Notes under the pieces: generated by a model
What the model saw: the letters and a program-made list of their open reading frames with translations, nothing else
What the model was told of the DNA's origin: nothing
Databases searched by the model: none
Assembly (NCBI GenBank): GCA_002914845.1
Contig: JXTC01000003.1
Location: 2,724,009-2,788,008, forward strand
DNA: 64,000 bases
Direction of reading: 5' to 3'
Origin: Trema orientale
Lineage: Eukaryota; Streptophyta; Magnoliopsida; Rosales; Cannabaceae
Program-made: the position numbers and the translations under genes
In this document: piece by piece, positions 1-12,517 of the stretch
Layout of the letters: each line of letters begins with the position of its first letter
Position numbering within the stretch: position 1 is the first letter of the stretch

Positions 1-1743
1 ATGAGTGGTGATTTTTTTTGTCATATGGAGTAGTGTACCAACTATCTAGAAATTACTGTGTATAATTATTTTTCCTACTATATAATAAATCTGATTCGTT
101 TTAGAGTTTTTCTCATTTTGAGTGTTGTGAGAAATGATTATTGGGTTAGAGTTTTTACTTCAATTGTTTCTAATTTAAACAAACAGTTCTTTATTCTTAA
201 ATTTTGGCTAAAGAATCTGGTAGAGTTTTTTGGTTATCTACTTGGTACTTTCATTATTCTAGCATATATACCTTGATCATTCCTTTAATCTTTTTCCATG
301 TTTATTTGCTTCTCTGAATTTTCAATGCCTTGTTTCCTCTTTTTTTTTTTTTTTTTGGCTTCCTTCTTCTTTTTTTTTTTTTTTTTTTTTTATGATCATG
401 CTTCAGTATTTTTCTTTAATTTTGTTTTATAAAATGACTTTCCTTTTTACATTAATTCTTCTTTTTTCGGCTTTTATTCATCTGGTAGTTTTTGTGTAGT
501 TTTAGGTTATACTCATATGATCTTCTTCCTATTATTTGATTGGTATAATGCATATGGCAGATTTTTTATTATTTTGATAATTTTCTATGTGTTTATCTGG
601 ATGCCAAAAATATATTTGTTAATTTTTTAGGTGGCCAGATAAATATTTGGAACTACATTATCAAACAAATTTGCCATATATTGATAATACTTTTATATAT
701 CTAAGTCAAACATTGTTTTTCTCTATTTTTGAATTTATTTGGATATATTTATCTAAAGATATTATATAATCATAAGAAATAATAAATTAGTGATATACAA
801 TTAGTGATCACTGCTTCAATGGATAAAGAAAAAGATGAAGATCTTAGTATGGAGGAGGACAAAGAAAGTAGTAAAATAGACTGCAATTCATATTATTGTA
901 AAATTATTGTTTAGTTGTAAAACTATTAAAGAAGTGTTATTTATATTATGTATCTAATTTTTTTACGTGTATAATTTAATATTTTGTTTATTTAGACTGG
1001 ATGACTTTAATTCTTCATCGAATGAAAATATTTTTTTTTCCCTTTGATTAATATGAGTTTAGACAACCAAACAAAAGTATAATTAGCTTAATTAGTTTAT
1101 ATCCCAAAGTATATATATAAAGTATATGATTTTGGTTCGAAAAATAAGAGGAAAGAAAAAAAGAGCGAGAAAGAGATAGTTATATATATATGCATAAAAG
1201 ATGTTCCATGATCTCAGGAGTCTAGCAAAAAAAAAAAAAAAAAACATTAGTACTATCAAAGTATTTTAAACAAAAAATGCAAATTTATACCCTTAGCTAT
1301 TAATACTATAATAATGTAGTAATGCGATCAAAAAGATCACCCAAAATCAACTTAATATAATCTAAATAGATGAATGCAATAAAAATCAATAAATAAATAT
1401 AAGGCAACCAAAAAAAAAATTTTGATCATTTTATTCATAAATTATAGTATTTTATTATACTATTATGTAGACTTTCAACAAAAACTATTTAACATAGCAA
1501 TATTTTTTTCTTATTCTTTCAGTTAGATAAATAATAGAATAATGTCAGAAATGTTTTCATCATCAAGACGTCAACATAAATAAGGTTATCATTATCTTCT
1601 GAATGAAGTTTTTGTACTTAACCATGATGATACTTCAAATTATCAGTGCGAAAATTCTAGTATTATTTCAGAAAATTTACATCAATCAAGGCTTATTCTA
1701 ATATCAAGCTTCAAAAATTCTGAAAAATACTTTTCTCAGTCAA
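1..1743. other. AT-rich intergenic DNA, no gene seen
   Basis: This stretch is strongly AT-rich with many poly-T and poly-A runs (for example around 340-390 and 1,229-1,245). The open frames are short and show no recognisable motif. Sequence from about 1,540 onward may already belong to the Helitron relic that follows, but I cannot align it to a known domain. Confidence 0.5.
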
Positions 1744-1761
1744 TTGAACCGTCAGTATCAA

Positions 1762-1893
1762 CTGATTTCAACAGAAAAATTAATACTTTTACTCCATAGA
1801 AAAATAGAAAGAAAAAATCAGCATCCACTGATTTCAACAGACAAATTAATGCCTTTACTCCATAGAAAAATAGAAAGAAAAAAATCATTTTTA
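1762..1893. repeat. 66-bp direct tandem duplication
   Basis: Two adjacent copies of a 66-bp unit (about 1,762-1,827 and 1,828-1,893) differ at a few positions. Because the unit is a multiple of three, the short + frame across it reads through both copies as a 22-residue repeat. It lies just upstream of the recognisable Helitron sequence. Confidence 0.7.
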
Positions 1894-2003
1894 TCGCCAT
1901 ACACTCAATTCTGTATGGATTTACTGATTTTTACATCCCCATTTAATATTGTAATACAGATGATCAAAATACGTATAATGATCTAAGATATTGCTCCTAT
2001 ATT

Positions 2004-2536
2004 CGAAGACAATGTGGGGCATCCTTTTGGTTTGATGAGTCTATCAAAAAGGCTTATCCACCAAAATATAATCTATGTTGTAAAAATGGAAAAGTAAAAC
2101 TTTCTCCAATAAAAAATCTCCATCCTCTATTGGATCAATTACTTCATTATTATGGAGGGCCTCTAAGTACATATTTTCGAAAAAAATATTCGAACATTTA
2201 ATTTTATGTCCGCATTTATATTTTTTGGAGCAAATATAGAACAAAATACAAAAAATTCAAATAGTCCATATATTTTTAAAATCAATAGTCAAATACATCA
2301 TCTTATGGGATCATTATTACCAACTAATAATAACCCTCTGAGATTTACTCAATTGTATATATGACATAGAAAATGGAGTTGAAAACCGAGTATCAACATT
2401 TTCTTTTGATGATACATCTAAAAAACTAACAAAATTAATAACTGAAAACTTAATTAAAATGCTAAATGAAAACAACAAATTAGTAAAGTTCATAATGAAG
2501 GGGACAATATTTAAATTTAAAACAAATCAAAGTTGA
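2004..2536 (+). pseudogene. Helitron Rep N-terminal-like domain, frameshifted relic
   Basis: Translated in three successive frames, this stretch gives the plant Helitron N-terminal (Helitron_like_N) pattern. First comes CGASFWFDE followed by a CC-containing GKVKLSP block. A one-base shift near 2,192 then leads into MSAFIFFGANIE and PYIFKINSQIHHLMGSLLP. A second shift near 2,358 leads into DIENGVENRVSTFSFDD and an LIKMLNENNKLVKF block. In intact elements this region precedes the HUH endonuclease and the helicase. Neither of those is visible here, so the copy cannot be autonomous. Seen: the motifs and two frameshifts. Known: the motif order is characteristic of plant Helitron proteins. Inferred: an old, truncated insertion on the + strand. 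Its exact TC...CTRR ends were not found. Confidence 0.72.
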
Positions 2537-2797
2537 TATTATAATTCCTGTTACTAATATTCCAGACAAATTCACAAGGTAGGAAGTAGATGGTAATGCG
2601 ACACTCATAGTTATCTCACATCAATTCCAACTCCATAGTACAAAATATAATTAAATAATTTATATTAATATCTTCTTTTAATTCATTCACTTATAAAAAA
2701 AATCACAACTTATATCATCAATCATCAATCATTAATCAAAATATTTGATTCTCTCTTTTACACTTAAGTCTTTTTTGTGCAATATCTTTTTAACAGG

Positions 2798-3295
2798 TAT
2801 AAGTTAAATACCATAATTCGAGATGACACAGGTTTTACGGTGATCACAATATTTGGAAAAATAGCTCAAGTTCTGATCGAAAAGTCATGTTCTATATTGA
2901 CAATACAAGAAGGCTATACTGATCCAATAATATTACCACTAATCATTGAATAATTATGTAGATAAATAAAAATATTTTAAATTTATTTCAGAACTAGAGG
3001 AGTGTTAATTGATATAATTGTGTCAAAAATATTTGATGACGATGAATCAGCCGTATTATCCCTTCCAGCACCACCAACCATCTTGGAAATAGAATCAATA
3101 CTAACCTTGTCATTAGATCTAAAAACACCTAATCCAAAAAAAATTACTAAAAGGCAAAAAATTATTATCAATTTATATTTAATTTAATAGAATTTAATAT
3201 ATATTATTTATTATTTAACCAATAATATATTTTTTGAATTTCATATCAGAAATAATATCAGCAAAAGGATCAAAGAAACGAAAATCAACTAGATA
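2798..3295 (+). pseudogene. RPA70-like OB-fold exon(s), probably Helitron-associated
   Basis: After a plausible acceptor (TTTTAACAG ending at about 2,797) the + strand reads YKLNTIIRDDTGFTVITIF and continues through GKIAQVLIEKSC and a DPIILPLIIE block, then stops at about 2,951. This matches the strand pattern of the C-terminal OB-fold of replication protein A large subunits (RY-L--D-TG---F--FG-A). A second possible exon at about 2,997-3,187 carries a SKIFDDDES segment followed by a P-rich tail. A short basic end (SAKGSKKRKSTR, stop) lies near 3,255-3,292. Plant Helitrons often carry RPA-like genes, and this one sits directly downstream of the Rep-like relic. It is much shorter than an RPA1 protein (about 600 residues), so it is a fragment. 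Exon joins are tentative. Confidence 0.55.
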
Positions 3296-3299
3296 ATTA

Positions 3300-6200
3300 A
3301 TTTATTTACACTTAAAAATAAGTACATTATATTTTAATAAAAAAAATTCAATACCTTTTCTTTTTTTTAAATAAACACATAATTGTATTTTATTTTTTCT
3401 TCCTATTCTAAAAAATTTATTTTTTTGATTGCAGTGAAAGACAATAAGAGAAAAAAGCAAAGTAAAAGTTATGAAACAAATCGTCGATCACTTTTATTAT
3501 AATAACATTTTGTAATGTTTGAAATAATATTCTATAATATTTTAGACAAATATCATCTTATTGTAAAAAATTATTACTTATTGTAAATAATATAACCACC
3601 TTTTATAATTAATTATTTATACAATACAATAATTTATTATATTTCATATATTAACTTATTCTACCTACGTAATGATTTAACATAACCTGCAGTAAAAGTG
3701 CGAGTTCCAAAACTCATTAAAAACTAAGAGGAAATCATTTCCAGAACTCCTGGAGCTTAAGAAACAATAATAAAGTTGGGAAACGATAACATAATGAGCA
3801 TCCTCATAAAATGACCTCACATCAAAGAAAACGATAATACTCCCACAAATGTCGTGGTCTACATAAGACAACAAATTTTAAGAAAAACAAGTAACATGAA
3901 ACGACAAGTGCTTTGCACGACTAAAAAATAAAACAAGAATATCGTGAAAATGATTGCATCTTAAAACGACAACAACTCTACATTTCTCTACGTTATAGTT
4001 TCTAAGTAATATAAAACAGGGGAATTATGTTTTAATGCTCTTTTTTCAGATATTTTGGTAGGACTTTTTCTCTATAAACCATTGGGTCAAATCTGCAATC
4101 AGAAATCATTTCAAAATATAATATATACCCATATATATATATATATATATATAAAGAATTAACCTCATAAACTGTTGGAGGAATCTTAAACCATTAGATT
4201 TAGCTTTATTGGTAGATATATCTACGACGTCGCATTTTTATCCTATAAAACATTCTATCATGATCTTTTATTCTCCAGCTCAGCTTTTTCGTAGTGCTGA
4301 AATCGTTAACTTTACTTCTTGAACTTGAATACGAGGATGAAGAAGAATGCATAACTACCTTTTTCTTTTTTTTTCCCCTATTTTTTTAAAGAAAAAATTA
4401 TAATAGTTGGAATTATCAATTTGACATTTAAAATTTTGAAATAGAAACGGAATGAATGGTTTTGTCTTTTTGGTGTTAATATATATATATATATATATTT
4501 TGAATGAACACTCCTCCATAAGAGGGAATTTAATAAAAGAAAGCAAAAATATACAAGGAAAAGTTTAAAAATATATTTAGAGGTCTATCAATCAAGAAAA
4601 TCTATAGTAAGGCAAACCCATACAATCTCTATTAGCTAAAAATATGAGAGACTGAGGAGCTGAGCTCCAATACATTCTTTAATACAACCGAAAGCATTTT
4701 AACAGATTTGCCATTGGGCTTGGTCGTAATTAGGTCCACCAAAAAGCCCATGATGACAATATCCACAATATCACACTAGTGGGCCTTTTAACTTCAAGTA
4801 CTTGCAAGTGTTGCCTTTATTCTGCCTTCGCGTTGGGCATGTCGCTTTCACAGTGGGCAAATTGTGGTACAGGTAAACCCCAGGTGCTCAGAACTGCACA
4901 TGCATGCATGCACACTCATTATTATCTCCATCACTTGCAAGGAAAAAGATGTTCCAACTCTAATGGGTTCAGCCTCAGTCCGTCCTTGGCACAATATCAG
5001 TTTGGAGTAAAAGATCATTAGGGGGTTTGGTACCAACTTCCATATTGTCCTCACAAAGCTTAAAGTAGAGGCCATACAACCCCAATCGGTACTGACCCAC
5101 TGCCCATTATTTGTATTGAGCTTTTTGAGCAAAAACTCCCTCTATAGTCTATGCCAACAAACACAAAATAAAAGGAAGAAAAATAAACCAAATGGGCTTA
5201 TGTGGTAGGGTTCACCTATCGTCGATCGGAGTAGTGCTTGTTTTTTAACGCTACGTTGCGCTACGATCATACTAAAATCGAATCAAATATGACAATCGAA
5301 AATATATGTATATAACACATATACGTAATAGTGAGCCCTTTTTTTACTTCAAAGATTAATAGTAGTAAGCCCCTTTCCAGGGTAAGAAGATTTGTTTACG
5401 TGTTCAAAATTTGAAGTGAGAATTTAATGTTGATACACCTTCCTATGTGCCCGCGTCACAATTTATGTAGAAGCTTAGCCTTCTCTGAATCTTAATTAAA
5501 TCGCTATAATATTAAGATTTAATTATAAGTCATCGAGCGTATAGAGCGGTGAATTTATTATGTTTTTCCAACGGACACTTTTTGAAAATTAACTACATAT
5601 ATATTTTACCCGCCGCAGAAACAAGTTGCCGGACTCCATTCTCATCCCAAAAATAAAGAAAAGTTGCCGGACTACATGACCTCGAATTATTATTTGAAAG
5701 CAACCAAGCAACTAAATGACCTCGAATTTACAGCCAGCAAATCAGATCAAGATTAATGACACTAGTCTTCTTAAACGTTTGACTGTAATCCACTAGTTAA
5801 TTATTGGAATAATAAACCAAGATTTGAATTAACAATTATTATGAAAAACATCGATATGCATTTAATGCGCGCGAGAGTAGACCATTCTCCTTTCCCTAGT
5901 AAATAAAAATAGGTTACGTACCGTTATGGATTTTTCCGTCAGTAGCACTAGTCGACTCTATGGATGCTCGATTTGAACAGCATTAAATCTCCTCTCAATA
6001 TGTGTCTGATTTATAAATGTTATGATAAATGACAAATTCACACATACTAGAAGGGGAAAAAAAATAATGTTAGATTTGCTTTCTTTTCATTTATTTATTT
6101 ATTTTGCCGATCGAGTTAGATTTGCTTTAAATATATGTATAGAATACAATATCAGAGAGCTTTAATTTGGCAAAAGAAAAAAAAAGGAAAAATATATTAA

Positions 6201-7688
6201 AGAGAGCAAGCAGACTCCGTTGCTCCTTTTTAAAATTAATCATGGGTTATCTGCAAAAGATTTGTCACAGTTGCAAATCGGGAAATATTGGAAGCTTCCG
6301 TGAAGAAAAAAAAAAAAATTAAGGGGGTGAGGGCACTGACACGCGACAAGTACTATTCAGTTGTGAATGTTCTAAAAAATGTAGCATTTTTCAATGCCCT
6401 TTTTCCCTTTATTGGTTTAAGTCCAAAGTCGATATGACCAGATATTCTGAAATATTTTGGCTAGATTTGGCAACCTTTATACCAGTCACATTACCGTCAC
6501 TATTCCTTTATTGCCAATGGGATAAGAAATATCGTAAAATATCGTACATATATATACCCATATCTCAGAAAAATAAAGATCGTATACCCAGAAAAAAACA
6601 ATAAAAATAAAATTCCGGTATATGATCTTAAATCCCATTTGTTGGTCTAGCTAGTTCGTTAATGTAGGTTCATATTTACTGTTTAGTAACATTGTACACG
6701 AAACTATCTATATATATATATAAATAATTGAATTGGAAACGAAAAATTAACATTTGATCCAAAGAAACTTAATCAATATGGCCCTAATTCCGATCTCGGT
6801 AAATCCAAAATATCCTGAATGCATTAAAAATGAACATTGAAGAATCCTTAATTAGATTAAAGTTAAGAGTAAAACAAATCATTAATAAAAAGTAAGGTTA
6901 ATAATTTTCATGAGGACAGAATAATTAACTCAAGAATCAAGATTATAAAGTGTATTTATCAACTCTTTTCACATGAATATTTCTATGTTTTGGATAAGAT
7001 TGGGAGAGGAAACTAAAGCAAATGCAAATGGGCTATGAAGCTTCTTGGGAGACAATGATCCAAAACCTTTTACATCAGTCAGCTTCACTAGAGCAATATA
7101 TGGAATTTTTGGGACCCCTTCATTTATTTTATTTTTACTTTTTGGACATGTATGGAGTATGTACAAGTACACATTTCATGCTGGCTATATATAAAATAGC
7201 CCCATTTGGTCCCTATATATTAGCTAAGAATGATATGAAAAAACCACGTGCTATTAATTCCACCACGCTAGTTGTCCAAATATTTATTTGGAATTAGTAT
7301 GAATTTCATGTGGATACAAAATGCAGAATCAATGATTCAATATGATCTTGCTTCACTGAGCTTCTCTCTAATAGTTTAATTTGACTTTTACTTTCTTGGA
7401 ACTTCTTGCTTGGAATATAGTTTCTTCCTTTCGTCCCTCTATTATTCTACCATTCAATTTTCTCAGGCCTCGCAAAAGAAACAAAAGTGGGAATAAAAGT
7501 TAAGGATTTTGGTGGCTTAAAACGCATTTTGTTGGGCATGACTTTTAAGTTTATAATTTATAGTGATCACAAATGTTAAGTGCGCAAATCGAAATTTTAA
7601 AAAAAAAATTTAATTATTGAAAGATCAACCACTCAAATTGTTTCTATATATAAATGCTCATATTTATTGTATAAAAAAAAGTTTAAAA
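3300..7688. other. Gene-free AT-rich region
   Basis: I see no gene here. There is a TA microsatellite at about 4,129-4,153 and another near 4,481-4,498. The block at about 4,690-5,140 is less AT-rich than its surroundings, with short overlapping frames on both strands that I do not recognise. Around 5,620-5,730 short phrases such as AAGTTGCCGGACT and ATGACCTCGAATT occur twice. None of this supports a gene call. Confidence 0.5.
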
Positions 7689-7697
7689 TTTATTTTA

Positions 7698-8058
7698 GGG
7701 ATAACTGAAAAAAATACCCTGAGATTTGGATGTTCTGTAATTTAGACCTTGAGATTTGGACTTTGCAAAATAATACCCTGTGATTAAGAATTTCTGAAAA
7801 TTAATATTTTGAGTTGACTTTTTGAATAATTTTAACTGACAAAATGTAATAATATCCTCAAAATTTGAAAGAATAATAAGGATTAATCTAGTTTTAATGG
7901 AGGATATTATTATTTTTTCGTTGCTAAATTGGTTAAAAAGTCTGTCTAGAGTATTAATTTTTAGAAATTTTTAATCTCAGGTTATTTTGCAGAGTCTAAA
8001 CTTCAAGATTTAAATTGCAGAACACTCAAGCTTGAGTGTATTTTTTTACAATTGACCC
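7698..8058. mobile_element. Mutator-type MITE, 361 bp, long inverted repeats (B1)
   Basis: The ends are inverted repeats of roughly 100 bp. The left end starts GGGATAACTGAAAAAAATAC and the right end, read on the other strand, starts GGGTCAATTGTAAAAAAATA. Further in, the left GATTTGGACTTTGCAAAATAA matches the right-end reverse complement closely. The flanks are TTTATTTTA (7,689-7,697) and TTGATTTTA (8,059-8,067), a 9-bp target duplication with one mismatch. Long TIRs with a 9-bp duplication are the signature of Mutator-like (MULE) elements. No transposase is encoded. Confidence 0.8.
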
Positions 8059-8067
8059 TTGATTTTA

Positions 8068-10956
8068 ATATTATTTGCATCTATGTCAGTCGTTCACATT
8101 CATGTTCTCCCTTTAAAAATGGCATTGCATTTCATTATATTTTGTCATTTTTCAACAAATACAAAAGATATCATAAGCCCTTTAATTTCTTGGGCATTAA
8201 AAAATAAATTCAAATTATTTTGAGGCAGCCACTTTAGTGCGTTTACTGTAATGTTGAGAATTCGTTGATTATTTCTACCATATGAAGATCCATAATCTAG
8301 CTAGTAGAGATCTAAGTGGTGGTAGGCAACCTACTGGCAAAAATGGCAGACGATCGATGTCCAACCCAACTGCTGTTATAAGTTAAAACCAAAACCCGAA
8401 AGTACAAAAAGCATATTATTATCAGTAACTAGCTTTAATTATCAAACTTTAAATTCGAACCCCCGATTTGTTGAACCTTTTTCCGCATGGGGCTAACCTT
8501 TTTTCCATCCACCAACATTATATTATATCCCACTATAATACAAGGCAAATATGTCCCGTTTATCTAGCTATTCTCTCTGATCCCATGACCTAACTTTTAC
8601 CCACAACAATTATGATATATATAAGTATATATTGATGCCAATGATATTTATAATGCTTTTTTTTTTTCCCTTGAATATAATGCAATAGATGATTCAAACG
8701 TAAAATATCCCTCCTCTTGTCTTTTCTTCCCTCTAGACCACACATAATAACTTAATTATATCAAAATTAAATGTAGTCAAATATGATGATTCATATACTT
8801 TCTCTATTGTTCAGGCTTTTCACATTTTCGATAAATACAGGTCCAAATTATTAGCATTATTTTTCGGTTTTGAAATGTTTATCATCTTCTTTTTCAGAGT
8901 AGGATTTGGCCATGTACTAGGGATGGCTAGCAAGGTGGTCCACGGTTTAGCTCGTTTCACTTTTAAGGTAGAAAATGACATTATTTGGTTGGAAAATTAA
9001 CCTCCACCTATTTTATCAGTTATATTCAATGAATTAATCAAATCACAGACTCGTTTACTTTTTAAAGAAAAATATATATGACGATTCATAAATATTCATC
9101 AGCAGTAAAATATTAGTGTATCTTTATGGGAATTCCAAATCTAGATTATTTTCATTCCTGAAAAGATAATTGACTTAAAATAGTGGCAGTTTTGTTACAT
9201 TTGGTACAGGGACTATTTGGGACATTGCACAAACAGATATATAATTGGTATGAAATGAAATGTAGTTGCATTTGGTGCAGAAAGTATTTGGAACATGGCT
9301 AAACAGAGCAATGATGTTATGATTTTTTTACTGACGGCATTTCGACGATTCTATTAAACAATTATTACTGGTCAATGACTCAGTACCTTAAAAGACTCTA
9401 TCGATCGGTAGCTTCATTAAACTTTTCATTTTTCAACAAAAATTAAGTTTTGTAATGGAGGAGGGTAGAATATATATCAATTATTAAAGCCATTACTTTT
9501 GAATATATTAACCATAATGACTAACTGGGGATAAGCATTACTAATAATTTAGTAATTGGCCCAAGAAGAAAGGATAAGTAGCTGTATTATGACTTATAAT
9601 TCTTCATTTTATTTTTTGTCCATTTTTATTAAGGTATATGTATATATATTATCCCAATCACCATGCAAACTGCCTTGATCTGATATTGACTATTTGAAGT
9701 AAACCAAAGTAGTCTATTTCGAAGCAAAAACCCCATGATTCCCAAAATAAGAGCACAATTCGAGCCTAGCTCCTTAATTCCCAATAAGCAAAGCTTCCTT
9801 TAAGATAACATTTTTTTGGGGGAAAAAAAATCTCGACTGACTTTTGCCTTTTCATGATAAACACATAAGTTAATGAAAATGATTTTGAATCTAATTTTTA
9901 ATTTCTTGTTACACTTGAGACTTTTGGGTCAATAAACCAGAGTTGAGTAGTCGACCTACTAAATCTATAGTTCTTATCTAAACTAGTCTTATTAATAACT
10001 AATTAACTTGTAATATAGTTCTTATTAATCTTTTAATTTTTGACAATTGAGATTGTACAAGTGCGAAACTCACAAGCAATTGGTGGAATTTCACATGAGA
10101 TGCTTGGATTCAGAGACCGGATTGAACCGATTAGAAATATAAAATTTGTAGGGAGTTAATCCACACAAGATTAAGTATTGGAACCTAACTGGGACCATGT
10201 GGACCAATTTTAAGGTTAAAATATCGTTGCCGTTAGGTTAATCAATAGTATATAATATGGATAACCCATAAAGAAAATTTCAATATGAGGTTTTGTTTGG
10301 ATTATAATAAGTTAGATGAGCTGTACTCTAACTAATGTTGGTAAGCGAGCACCAGCTATAGCAGATAATGATGGATTAGTTTTCCATTATTTTATTGGGA
10401 AAGTAATTGTTAGATTATTTGACCTAGCTCTAAAATAATATGACCTTTTTTTTAAAATAAAATAAAACTATAAAAATACAAACATAGCTGAAGAAGGTCA
10501 AAGTTGCAAGAAATACTGAAACTTGGGATGTAGGCCAGCAAAATACCAAACCTAACAACCGCATTTTTCTCAATTTATAAGCTAATGTATTGTCCAATGA
10601 AAATTTATGGTTTTTGGTCTTTTTCTTGTTCATGAGGTTTTTCTCTTGCCTAATCTATTCCGATCAAAATAGAATTGTTCCATACCAACACTCTAATCAA
10701 CTTTATGAGATTATGCCACCATCACTTACATGACAAGTTATCTTTTCCATGTTCTATTCCTCGTATAAATTACAAAACAATATTTGGTAAATTCTTTTGT
10801 CTTTAATATTTCCAGTTAAATTAAAGAATTCATTGTACAAAACCTATTTTAAGTCCTAATTAACTTTTGAAATGATTGAATTAACATAGTCAACGTGACA
10901 TATGTTTCGAGATGAAACTAAAGCATATCTTGACCTTAGGAGTCATACAAACAAGA
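8068..10956. other. Gene-free AT-rich region
   Basis: No gene is supported. A diverged direct repeat of about 44 bp occurs at about 9,194-9,237 and 9,266-9,308 (shared phrase CATTTGGT-CAG---TATTTGG-ACAT). The short frames in this interval have no recognisable domain. Confidence 0.45.
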
Positions 10957-11004
10957 TTTAAGACTGTTCTCTTTTATATATTTAAGACTGTTCTCTTTTA
11001 TATA
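10957..11004. repeat. 24-bp perfect tandem duplication
   Basis: The unit TTTAAGACTGTTCTCTTTTA plus TATA occurs twice without a mismatch (10,957-10,980 and 10,981-11,004). It lies directly beside the 3' poly-A end of the SINE that follows, so it may reflect slippage or repair at the insertion site. Confidence 0.85.
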
Positions 11005-11006
11005 TA

Positions 11007-11332
11007 CTTTTTTTTTTTTAATAACGAAAAGGGGAGGAAGGGGCGACCAGCGTGGCAACCCTCTCTGGGCGTGACTATAGGAGCTCCAACCCCGCTCAGG
11101 AATGTCCCCCAAGACCTTTTAGGCCACCACCACCGAACGATGGAGTGAGTCACCTGAACTCCAGCCAAGCTACTAGCGGTAACGGCACCCGGGGGTAGAG
11201 GATCGGGCATGGGCTGGCAGGTAAGTACCCTCACATTTAAGTCTCCCAAAGGAGCCACCCATGTTCGAACCCGGGACCTCTTGCCCCCGGATAACAACGA
11301 TTACCACTAGACCACAAGCTCGGTGGTAATTT
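11007..11332 (-). mobile_element. tRNA-derived SINE
   Basis: Read on the minus strand, the element starts near 11,330 with an RNA polymerase III A-box-like sequence (TGGTCTAGTGG, complement of 11,303-11,313). About 40 bp later comes a B-box (GGGTTCGAACAT, complement of 11,261-11,272), as in a tRNA-like head. A GC-richer body follows, ending in a poly-A tail (the T run at 11,008-11,019). The flanks share a short AT-rich sequence (GTATATA-AAAAG type) that could be the target duplication. Length of about 325 bp fits plant SINEs. No protein is encoded. Confidence 0.75.
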
Positions 11333-12215
11333 ATACTTTTATATACTTTTAGACAATAAACTTCAAGCCTGGTGAATGTGTTTTTAACTTTTTGTTAAAA
11401 TAAAAATGAATTTTGATATCTCGAGTTTTCTTACTGGGAAAAAGATACCCCAAACACTTTTTTTTTTTTGGATTTTTATGCCTCTGAAAACATTTTAAAA
11501 AACAACATTGACTATTTCTTTCTTTTTTTCTTTTCCTTTTAAAGAAATAGTACTGCAATTTCATGCCAAACAATCGAACAAACTTATATAAACTCTTCAT
11601 TTTTCTTTATCGTGGTTAAAACAATCCCTTGGCTTTGGAATTGGATTTTGTTGGTACAAAATTTCGTCCCGACACTATAGAGAAGTGTGAGAGTAAAACT
11701 TACTACCAGTCATTACTGAAAACTGGGCCAAAAATTCCTCTCTACAGGCTTGGTTCGAACCTGGGAGCGTGGAGTTACCCTCTTTCCTGACCCCGGAGTC
11801 CTGAGATTGCAATTGGGGAGGGGGTGCTAGGCATCGGCGTGGTACCTACCAAATAGTCTCCGAAACAAGTTAGCAATTGGAGTTCTAGTGAGAGATAGTC
11901 TCCAGTGGAGAACTATTAATGAGAGAAATATAAATGAGGAGAGAGTAGGGCAGAGTTTCGATCTTCAGTTTCAGCTCCCCTTAGCGTGGCGATTGGCGAC
12001 CTTTATATAGGCGACTTTGAGAGCACATGCGCCATTGGATTGTTCTGGGAAGAGAATGTCCTCTCCCCTAGCCCTTGATCTTTGTGCATTTAATATGGCG
12101 ACTTATATAGCCAATGTGCTTTAATCACCGACATATCCTCATATTCCCACATGCTAGGTCGGGAGCCACTAATGGTTGTCGGTGGTGTAGGTGTAAGCAC
12201 ATCCCATACTTTATA

Positions 12216-12399
12216 GAATAATGCTATAGGGCACCAGTGGTGCCCAGCACCACAGTGATGTGTCAGTTTGTCACTGGTTAATCATAATTATAATTTAAGT
12301 AGGGCCCATGTGGGACCCAGTTTGTTAATTAAATCATCCAGTGACAAACAGACATGTCACTGTAGTGCTGGGCACCACTGGTGCCCCATAGTATTGCTC
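12216..12399. mobile_element. Mutator-type MITE, 184 bp (A1), nested in the solo LTR
   Basis: Inverted repeats of about 64 bp contain the shared core GGGCACCAGTGGTGCCCAGC at the left and the same core read in reverse at the right. The 9-bp target duplication TACTTTATA is perfect (12,207-12,215 and 12,400-12,408). There is no coding capacity. It is the best-preserved of five related copies in this window; the others start at 18,512, 47,594, 55,363 and 55,684. Confidence 0.88.
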
Positions 12400-12517
12400 T
12401 ACTTTATAGGGTTCGGAGTGGTTATAGGCCACTGACAGCCTGAATCAGTTTCTGAGGAATCTACAAATTCCGAGGTGCACCGAGATATCTAGGTGTCTCG
12501 CCTTCGAGATCGAGCTG

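Noticed and set aside
9194..9308. Diverged direct repeat suspected to be a microRNA hairpin
   Set aside because: The two copies are in direct and not inverted orientation, and no known plant microRNA word is present.
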